A stretch of DNA of 5,971 bases, from NCBI GenBank assembly GCA_015657395.1, contig JADLKI010000009.1, positions 204,056 through 210,026 of the forward strand, written 5' to 3'. The DNA comes from Spirochaetales bacterium. Its GTDB lineage: Bacteria; Spirochaetota; Spirochaetia; Treponematales; Rectinemataceae. A program made the translations under genes and the position numbers. Below the pieces are notes generated by a model. That model did no database searches. It saw only the letters and a program-made list of their open reading frames with translations, and was not told where the DNA came from. Of the stretch, positions 1 through 4,879 are shown piece after piece (position 1 is the stretch's first letter; each line of letters starts with the position of its first letter).

Positions 1-1623
1 CCTCGCCTTGATCTCCCGCATGTTGGAGATCGTCTTCTCGTGGAGATAGTCGTCGGCGACGAGGAAAACACTGGGCACCTCGGGGCTGATGAGGGCGATG
101 GGACCGTGCTTCATCTCGCCGGCGCTGTAGCCCTCGGCGTGGATATAGGAGATCTCCTTGAGCTTGAGCGCTCCCTCGAGGGCGATCGGATAGAGAAGAC
201 CCCGCCCGAGGTAGAGAAAATCCTTGGCGCGGCAATATTTTTTCGCGATGGCCTGGATGAGGTCGCGCCTGGAGAGGGCGTCGCGCACCATGTCGGGCAC
301 TGCCATGAGGGAGCGCGCGAACCGCTGCCCTTCTTCGCGCGACATGTCGCGCATGCGCGCCATAAGGAGCGTGAAGAGGTAAAACACCGTGAGCTGGCTC
401 GTGAAGGCCTTGGTGCTCGCCACGGCGATCTCCGGGCCGGAGTGCACGTAGACGCCGCCGTCGGACTCGCGGGGAATGGTGGAGCCGACCACGTTGCAGA
501 TGCCGAGGACAGTCGCGCCCTTGCGCTGCACCTCGCGCATGGCGTAGAGCGAGTCGGCGGTCTCCCCCGACTGGCTCACGACAAACCATAGCGAACCGTT
601 CTCGATCACGGGGTTCCGGTAGCGCAGCTCGCTGGCGAGTTCGGCCTGGGCGGGAATGCGCGCCACCTGCTCGAGGAGGTAGGAGCCCGTCATGCCGGCG
701 TGCCAGCTCGTGCCCGCCGCGATGATGCGCACACGGCGCACGTCGGCGAGCTGGCGGCGGCTGAGGTTGAGGCCTCCGAGCTTGGCGGTGACGTTCTCCT
801 CGTCGATGCGCCCGCTCATCGCGCGCGCGATCGACTCGGGCTGCTCGAATATTTCCTTCTCCATGTAGTGCATGAAGCCGCTCTTCTCGATGGCGCCGAG
901 CTCCCAGCCGACCTCGTCGACTTTCTTGTCGAGCATGTTCGAGTGGCGGTCGATGATGGTGTAGCTGTCCTGCGTGATGTCGATCACTTCGCCGTCGTTG
1001 AGATAGATCACGCGGTTGGTATAGGCGACCATCGCGGTGATGTCGCTGGCGAGGAACATCTCGTCCTTGCCGACGCCCACGATGAGGGGGCTTCCGTTGC
1101 GCGCCCCGACGATGCGCCCGGGCTCGTCGGCGTGGATGCACGCGATGCCGTAGGTCCCTTCGAGGTGCCGGAGTGCGGCGAGGACCGCCTTGAGGAGGTC
1201 TCCCTCGTAGTACGAGGCGATGAGGTGCGGAATCACCTCGGTGTCCGTCTCGCTCCTGAAGACGACCCCTTTCTTTTCGAGCATGGTCCTCAGAGTCTTG
1301 TGGTTCTCTATGATGCCGTTGTGCACGACGGCAATTTTGCCGGACATGTCGGTGTGGGGGTGGGCATTCAGTTCGGTGACGCCGCCGTGGGTTGCCCAGC
1401 GGGTGTGGCCTATTCCCCAGCTTCCGTCGATATCATCCGGAATTTTCCTCGCGAGTTCGGCTATCTTGCCCACGGACTTGATAATCTCAAGGCGCGGGAC
1501 GGCATTCGGCCTTCCCACCGCGATGCCCGCCGAATCGTAGCCGCGATATTCGAGCCGTCTCAAACCCTCGAGCAGAATCTTCGACGTCTTCCTGGGACCC
1601 GTGTAACCGATAATGCCGCACAT
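1..1623 (-). CDS. glmS: Glutamine--fructose-6-phosphate aminotransferase (isomerizing), C-terminus cut by window edge
   Basis: GlmS makes glucosamine-6-phosphate from fructose-6-phosphate and glutamine in the cytoplasm, the first committed step toward UDP-GlcNAc, peptidoglycan and lipopolysaccharide. The protein starts MCGIIGYTG, placing the N-terminal nucleophile at Cys2, which is exposed once Met is removed. The class II glutaminase domain (about 1-225) shows LRRLEYRGYDSAG (21-33), HTRWATHG (73-80) and HNGIIEN (101-107). The first sugar-isomerase (SIS) domain shows AAGTSWHA (302-309) and SQSGET (350-355). The second has EGALKLKEISYIHAEGY (483-499) followed by AGEMKHGP; Glu490 and His506 align with the E. 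coli isomerase residues. About 541 codons are present against a usual length near 609, so roughly the last 70 residues, including the C-terminal lysine, lie outside. The start is fixed by the required Cys2 and by a good ribosome binding site. It is divergent from birA. One oddity is Ala at 303, where many homologues have Cys in the CGTS motif. Confidence 0.97.
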   Translation of the reverse strand, partial: MCGIIGYTGPRKTSKILLEGLRRLEYRGYDSAGIAVGRPNAVPRLEIIKSVGKIAELARKIPDDIDGSWGIGHTRWATHGGVTELNAHPHTDMSGKIAVVHNGIIENHKTLRTMLEKKGVVFRSETDTEVIPHLIASYYEGDLLKAVLAALRHLEGTYGIACIHADEPGRIVGARNGSPLIVGVGKDEMFLASDITAMVAYTNRVIYLNDGEVIDITQDSYTIIDRHSNMLDKKVDEVGWELGAIEKSGFMHYMEKEIFEQPESIARAMSGRIDEENVTAKLGGLNLSRRQLADVRRVRIIAAGTSWHAGMTGSYLLEQVARIPAQAELASELRYRNPVIENGSLWFVVSQSGETADSLYAMREVQRKGATVLGICNVVGSTIPRESDGGVYVHSGPEIAVASTKAFTSQLTVFYLFTLLMARMRDMSREEGQRFARSLMAVPDMVRDALSRRDLIQAIAKKYCRAKDFLYLGRGLLYPIALEGALKLKEISYIHAEGYSAGEMKHGPIALISPEVPSVFLVADDYLHEKTISNMREIKAR

Positions 1624-1627
1624 GAAG

Positions 1628-1634
1628 CACCTCT
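1628..1634 (-). promoter_or_regulatory. Ribosome binding site of glmS
   Basis: Read on the minus strand, AGAGGTG lies 4 bases before the glmS ATG. It is a good Shine-Dalgarno match and supports the start giving Cys2. It contrasts with the divergent birA, which has no such element. Confidence 0.75.
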
Positions 1635-1657
1635 TTCATAGGAATGATTCTTGTTCG

Positions 1658-1685
1658 ATGATATCATATCGCCATGCTTGTACAA
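1658..1685 (-). promoter_or_regulatory. Possible glmS promoter
   Basis: On the minus strand a -10-like TATCAT (1658-1663, 5 of 6 to TATAAT) follows a weak -35-like TTGTAC (1680-1685, 3 of 6) with a 16-base spacer. This would give a leader of about 27 bases containing the ribosome binding site. An overlapping alternative -10, TATGAT (1663-1668), lacks a -35 at normal spacing. The gap is only 50 bases, so the glmS promoter must overlap that of birA or extend into its first codons. The call rests on hexamer similarity only. Confidence 0.35.
1662..1667 (+). promoter_or_regulatory. -10-like element just before birA (possible leaderless promoter)
   Basis: TATCAT matches the -10 consensus at 5 of 6 positions and ends exactly 6 bases before the birA ATG. 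Transcription would therefore start at or next to the start codon. No Shine-Dalgarno sequence lies in the bases before the ATG (ATCATATCGCC), which fits leaderless translation. I see no convincing -35 hexamer at 16-18 bases upstream. The hexamer lies within a perfect palindrome whose other strand offers a -10 for glmS. Confidence 0.4.
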
Positions 1686-2531
1686 GAGCCTCTGTTCCGG
1701 CTTTTCCCGTTTCGGAGCCTCGGTTCCACCATGGATGAGGCGCGCGCCCTCGCCCGGAGAGGTTTTTCGGGCGCGGCCATTGTGCGCGCGGACACCCAGA
1801 CGTCGGGCCGCGGACGAATCGGGGGACGGAGGTGGGTCGACTCTCCGGGACAGTCTCTGCTGATGACGCTCCTTCTGCCGGCCGGTTTCAATGGGGGGCA
1901 GGCGCTTCCGCTGCGCGCAGGGCTCGGCGTGGTGCGCGCCCTGGAGCGCGTCAGCCCCGCCGGATGCAGGCCAGCTGGATGCGGGTCCTCCGGAACCGGG
2001 CCCGCCGCCCAAAGCCCAAGCCCAGAATTCTGGCTCAAATGGCCCAACGATGTGCTCGCGCGGAAAAGCGCCGGCGCGGCATTTTCCCCCGCGGCCCCCT
2101 CCGGCGCCGCGGGGTACGGCAAACTCTGCGGCATCCTCTGCGAGAGCGCCGGAGGCAGGATTCTGATCGGCATCGGCGTGAATCTGCGCAGGGCCGCGCC
2201 GGCCCAGCCGCAGCCGGACATTCAGCCCGCCTGCCTCGAAGAGACCTGGGGTTTCCTTCCTCCGCCCTTCGGGGAGCTGGACGGTGCCGCGCAGTTCGTG
2301 GCCCGGCACGTCACCGACGCCCTCTCGGACCCCCGATGGCGCTCCGAGTACGAGCGCAGACTCTGGGGCCTGGGTTCGACCCTGCGATTTCTGGCCGGCC
2401 ACCCGCAGAGCCCGGAGTCTGTTCAGGGGACCTGCGTGGGCGTCGACGGAGAAGGCAGGCTCATTCTCGACATCGGAGGAGAGCAGAAAACATTCGCGTC
2501 GGGCGAGATCGCCTCACTGCGCCTGGTATGA
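1674..2531 (+). CDS. birA: Biotin--[acetyl-CoA carboxylase] ligase, catalytic-only (no DNA-binding domain)
   Basis: This enzyme activates biotin with ATP to biotinyl-5'-AMP and attaches it to the acceptor lysine of carboxylase carrier proteins in the cytoplasm. The 285-residue protein shows the family motifs in order: LGSTMDEA (16-23), the biotin/AMP loop GRGRIGGRRW (45-54), KWPND (122-126) with the catalytic lysine, GKLCGILCE (149-157) and GIGVN (166-170). A C-terminal SH3-like domain (about 229-285) ends in FASGEIASLR. It starts directly with the ligase domain, so there is no winged-helix repressor domain as in E. coli BirA (about 320 residues). Low-complexity Pro/Ala/Ser/Gly stretches occur at about 94-118 and 131-148, between conserved motifs. 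The ATG is the only plausible start: an in-frame stop at 1659-1661 lies 12 bases upstream, and the next Met (20) would lose the first strand. No ribosome binding site is visible. The 3' end overlaps the convergent panE-like gene by 18 bases. Confidence 0.95.
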   Translation: MLVQEPLFRLFPFRSLGSTMDEARALARRGFSGAAIVRADTQTSGRGRIGGRRWVDSPGQSLLMTLLLPAGFNGGQALPLRAGLGVVRALERVSPAGCRPAGCGSSGTGPAAQSPSPEFWLKWPNDVLARKSAGAAFSPAAPSGAAGYGKLCGILCESAGGRILIGIGVNLRRAAPAQPQPDIQPACLEETWGFLPPPFGELDGAAQFVARHVTDALSDPRWRSEYERRLWGLGSTLRFLAGHPQSPESVQGTCVGVDGEGRLILDIGGEQKTFASGEIASLRLV

Positions 2532-3443
2532 ATCCTCGACAGCGCGGATCGCTTCGTACAGCATCGCATTGACGGGAACATCCACCCCGGCTGCCCCGGC
2601 GAGCCGGACCATCGTCCCCGCGAAGGCCTCGACCTCGGTACGCCTGTGCGCCTCGACATCCTGCAGCATCGAGGTCTTGCCTTCGGGCCCCAGCGTGTTC
2701 AGCACCGCCAGCGCCCTCGCGATATCCGCCTCGGCGAGGCCTGTGCCCATATGCTGCGACAGGGCAATCACCTCTCTCATCGTTCTCTCGAGCAGGGCTG
2801 TGGCGTGCGGGCTCGTCTGAAAGATCCGATAGCGGGCTCCCAGGATGGCCGACCACTGGTTGATCGACACGTTGATCATGAACTTGAACCATATTTCTCT
2901 GACGATATCGTCCGGCACCCTGAAGATGATGCCGCTCTCGCGGAAAAGCCGATCGAGGCGGACGAGTTTCGCGGCATTCCTCTGGGCCAGCTCCGCCTCG
3001 TACCCGCAGAAAATCTGGCCCTTCGCGGAATACTGAATTTCGTTCCCCCGGCGGTGCGCGTCGATGCCGATGATCATCCCGTAGGGCACCGCGTCCGGCC
3101 CGAATTCGCCGCGGAGTTTCGGCACGGCGTCCACCCCGTTGAGCAGCGATACGACGACCGTTCCGGTGCCGACATGGGGCCTCATCTCCGCAATCGCCTC
3201 ATCGAGGCTGTAATTCTTCACCGCGACTATCACGAGATCGGCGGGCAGTGCGCCGTGGCCGTCCGCCACGGGCAGGAAATACTGCCTGCCGTTGACGGCA
3301 AAGCCTTCCCTCCGATAGCGCGCCGCGCGCTCTCCGCCCGCGCTCACGGAAACGCTGTGCCCCGCGTCCAAAAGGCGCGCGGCGATGGAGGCCCCGATCG
3401 CCCCCGCACCCACCACGACGGTAGAACGAATGCTGTCCATCAT
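2514..3443 (-). CDS. panE: 2-dehydropantoate 2-reductase (ketopantoate reductase) family protein
   Basis: The ApbA/PanE family reduces 2-dehydropantoate to pantoate with NADPH, for pantothenate and CoA synthesis in the cytoplasm. The 309-residue length is typical. An N-terminal Rossmann fold carries GAGAIG (12-17). VKNYSLDEA follows with Lys76, and then SLLNGV with Asn102. The helical C-terminal domain has WFKFMINVSIN (185-195, Lys187 and Asn191) and SMLQDVEAHRRTE (258-270), where Ser258, Asp262 and Glu270 keep the spacing of the E. coli substrate-binding Ser244, Asp248 and Glu256. The key residues are therefore present. The family also includes paralogues of unknown substrate, so the exact reaction is inferred. 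The start overlaps the hflX stop as ATGA (3440-3443); a second Met immediately follows and could serve instead. A purine run, GAAAGGG, in the last hflX codons may be the ribosome binding site. The 3' end overlaps birA tail to tail, and no terminator fits in the overlap. Confidence 0.92.
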   Translation of the reverse strand: MMDSIRSTVVVGAGAIGASIAARLLDAGHSVSVSAGGERAARYRREGFAVNGRQYFLPVADGHGALPADLVIVAVKNYSLDEAIAEMRPHVGTGTVVVSLLNGVDAVPKLRGEFGPDAVPYGMIIGIDAHRRGNEIQYSAKGQIFCGYEAELAQRNAAKLVRLDRLFRESGIIFRVPDDIVREIWFKFMINVSINQWSAILGARYRIFQTSPHATALLERTMREVIALSQHMGTGLAEADIARALAVLNTLGPEGKTSMLQDVEAHRRTEVEAFAGTMVRLAGAAGVDVPVNAMLYEAIRAVEDSYQAQ

Positions 3444-4786
3444 TTTTGCCCTTTCTTCCCGGTCTCGTCTTTCGCGGTAAAGATTCCCGCGTCCACTTCG
3501 TCCTCGCCGACAATGTAAGGCTGCACTTTTTTCTCGATCCGCCCGGGTATCCGGCAGCGGAGCCAGGTGCTCTCGTCGTCGTGATGCTCGCCAAGGACAG
3601 TCCCCTCCCTCATGACGAGGCTCGCGATGCGATAGTCCGCATGCGGTATGCGCAGCACCAGGGTCTTCATGTCCCTGGTGAGCGCCTCCTGTATCGCCTC
3701 CACGAGCCCGTCGAGCCCCGCTCCCGTCTTGGCCGACACCGCGACGCTCTCCGGATAGCGCAGCAGAAAGGCATCCACAACATCGGGGGCGGCGAGGTCG
3801 ATCTTGTTGAGCACGAGAATGCGCGCTATATCGCGGGCGCCGATGTCGGAGAGGACCTGCAGTGTGGTCGCGATGTGCGCGTCGACGCGCGCGTCGGACG
3901 CGTCGGTGACATGGATGAGGAGGTCGGCCTGGCTCGCCTCTTCGAGCGTGCTCCGGAACGCATCCACGAGCCCGTGCGGCAGATTGCGGATAAAGCCGAC
4001 AGTGTCGGTCAAGAGCAGGGTCTGTCCCTGCGCGAAGAGAAGTCTCCGCGTGGTGGGGTCGAGCGTCGCGAACAGTTTGTCCTCCGCGTTCACGCTCGCC
4101 GCGGTGAGGGCGTTGAGGAGGCTCGACTTGCCGGCGTTCGTGTAGCCGACGATGGCCGCCCTCGGCACCCCAGCCCTCTCCCTGCGCCTGCGCTGGACCG
4201 ACCTCTCCTTGCGCACGGCCTCGAGCTCATCCTTGATCTCGTGGATCCGGCGCTCGATTTCGCGGCGGTCGAGTTCGAGCTTCTGCTCGCCCGAGCCCTT
4301 CGTGCCGTAGCGGCCGCCCCGCTGGCGCATGAGGTCGTCGTAGGAGTGGGCCAGGCGCGGCAAGGCATACTGCAGCTGCGCGAGCTCCACTTGGAGGCTG
4401 GCCTCCTTGGTGAGGGCCCTCGAGGCAAATATCTTGATGATGAGCTCGGCCCGGTCGTAGACCTTCTTCGACGACAGCTTTTCCCAGTTGCGCTGCTGCA
4501 CGGGGCTCAGCGTATGGTCAAAAATGATGGTGTCGGCGCCCGCCTCGTCGGCGGCCTGCACCAATTCCTCAGCTTTTCCGGTCCCGACGAGGAGGGAGGG
4601 CGTCGTATCGCGCAGCTGTATGAGACTCTCCCCTACCGTCTCGAGGCCGAGGGTCTGCGCCAGACCATGGAGCTCATCGAGAAGCTCGCGGGCCTCGGCC
4701 TTGCGCAGCTCTTCCGATGCGACCCCGACCAGAAAAACTCGTTCTGCCTCTTTCAAGGCATTCATCCTGGAAATATTCGAATTCAT
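3440..4786 (-). CDS. hflX: GTPase HflX
   Basis: HflX is a ribosome-associated GTPase; in E. coli and other bacteria it binds the 50S/70S ribosome and splits stalled ribosomes under heat or other stress. The 448-residue protein has the HflX N-terminal domain (about 15-165) with VGTGKAEE (67-74), DHTLSPVQQRN (90-100) and DRAELIIKIFASRA (111-124), then a glycine-rich RGGRYGTKGSGE segment (156-167). A charged coiled-coil linker (about 168-205) leads to the G domain: G1 GYTNAGKSS (214-222), G2 FATLDPTTR (239-247), G3 DTVGF (261-265), G4 NKID (327-330) and G5 SAK (351-353). A C-terminal domain covers about 375-440. All GTPase motifs are intact. The first ATG is used here. Met8 (codon at 4763-4765) is an alternative, since neither ATG has a strong Shine-Dalgarno sequence. 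The gene is followed, with a 4-base overlap, by the panE-like gene, so the two are probably cotranscribed. It is not next to hfq, unlike in E. coli. Confidence 0.96.
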   Translation of the reverse strand: MNSNISRMNALKEAERVFLVGVASEELRKAEARELLDELHGLAQTLGLETVGESLIQLRDTTPSLLVGTGKAEELVQAADEAGADTIIFDHTLSPVQQRNWEKLSSKKVYDRAELIIKIFASRALTKEASLQVELAQLQYALPRLAHSYDDLMRQRGGRYGTKGSGEQKLELDRREIERRIHEIKDELEAVRKERSVQRRRRERAGVPRAAIVGYTNAGKSSLLNALTAASVNAEDKLFATLDPTTRRLLFAQGQTLLLTDTVGFIRNLPHGLVDAFRSTLEEASQADLLIHVTDASDARVDAHIATTLQVLSDIGARDIARILVLNKIDLAAPDVVDAFLLRYPESVAVSAKTGAGLDGLVEAIQEALTRDMKTLVLRIPHADYRIASLVMREGTVLGEHHDDESTWLRCRIPGRIEKKVQPYIVGEDEVDAGIFTAKDETGKKGQK

Positions 4787-4792
4787 CGCTGT

Positions 4793-4821
4793 ATATTACA
4801 CAATTATCGCGTCCATGACAC
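4793..4821 (-). promoter_or_regulatory. Putative hflX-panE promoter, leaderless type
   Basis: On the minus strand a -35-like GTGTCA (4816-4821, 4 of 6) and a -10-like TAATAT (4793-4798, 4 of 6) are separated by 17 bases. The -10 ends 6 bases before the hflX ATG, so transcription would begin at about the start codon. The intervening ACAGCG is not a ribosome binding site. If Met8 is the true start, the transcript would have a short leader instead. The call is by consensus matching only. Confidence 0.4.
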
Positions 4822-4826
4822 TATGC

Positions 4827-4856
4827 TCGACTGAAAAGCCCCACCGATGATAAAAT
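4827..4856 (+). promoter_or_regulatory. Putative aminotransferase promoter with extended -10
   Basis: TCGACT (4827-4832, 4 of 6 to TTGACA) is followed after 18 bases by TAAAAT (4851-4856, 5 of 6 to TATAAT). TGA immediately before the hexamer makes an extended -10 (TGnTAAAAT). Transcription would start near 4863, giving a leader of about 17 bases that holds the strong ribosome binding site. The -35 element lies only 5 bases from the putative divergent hflX -35, so polymerase binding to the two promoters would probably be mutually exclusive. Confidence 0.5.
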
Positions 4857-4868
4857 GAATTTATACCC

Positions 4869-4875
4869 AAGGAGG
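4869..4875 (+). promoter_or_regulatory. Ribosome binding site of the aminotransferase gene
   Basis: AAGGAGG is a near-perfect Shine-Dalgarno sequence ending 4 bases before the ATG at 4880. It fixes the start and shows that the organism uses conventional Shine-Dalgarno initiation for at least some genes. Confidence 0.9.
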
Positions 4876-4879
4876 AATC

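Noticed and set aside
700..1641. A 313-codon plus-strand frame (and a 183-codon one at 40-591) antisense to glmS
   Set aside because: The composition is typical of the reverse complement of GC-rich coding DNA, and glmS on the minus strand is unambiguous.
1624..1673. glmS ribozyme/riboswitch upstream of glmS
   Set aside because: Only 50 bases separate the glmS ATG from the birA ATG, too short for the ribozyme core unless it lay inside birA coding sequence, and no ribozyme-like pairing was recognised.
1953..2030. Frameshift or pseudogene in birA at the Pro/Ser/Gly-rich stretch
   Set aside because: The frame stays open and all downstream motifs (KWPND, GKLCGILCE, GIGVN and the C-terminal domain) follow in the same frame, so this is an in-frame insertion.
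1560..2402. Long minus-strand and alternative plus-frame open stretches over birA, and a plus-strand frame at 2646-3518 over the panE-like gene
   Set aside because: The motifs of BirA and of ketopantoate reductase lie in one frame each; the others are low-complexity Arg/Pro/Ala-rich translations without domains.
3446..4834. A 462-codon open frame on the plus strand covering the whole of hflX
   Set aside because: It is fully antisense to an intact, motif-complete HflX. Its translation is rich in Arg, Leu, Val, Ala and His with no recognisable domain, as expected when GC-rich third codon positions remove stops from the opposite strand.
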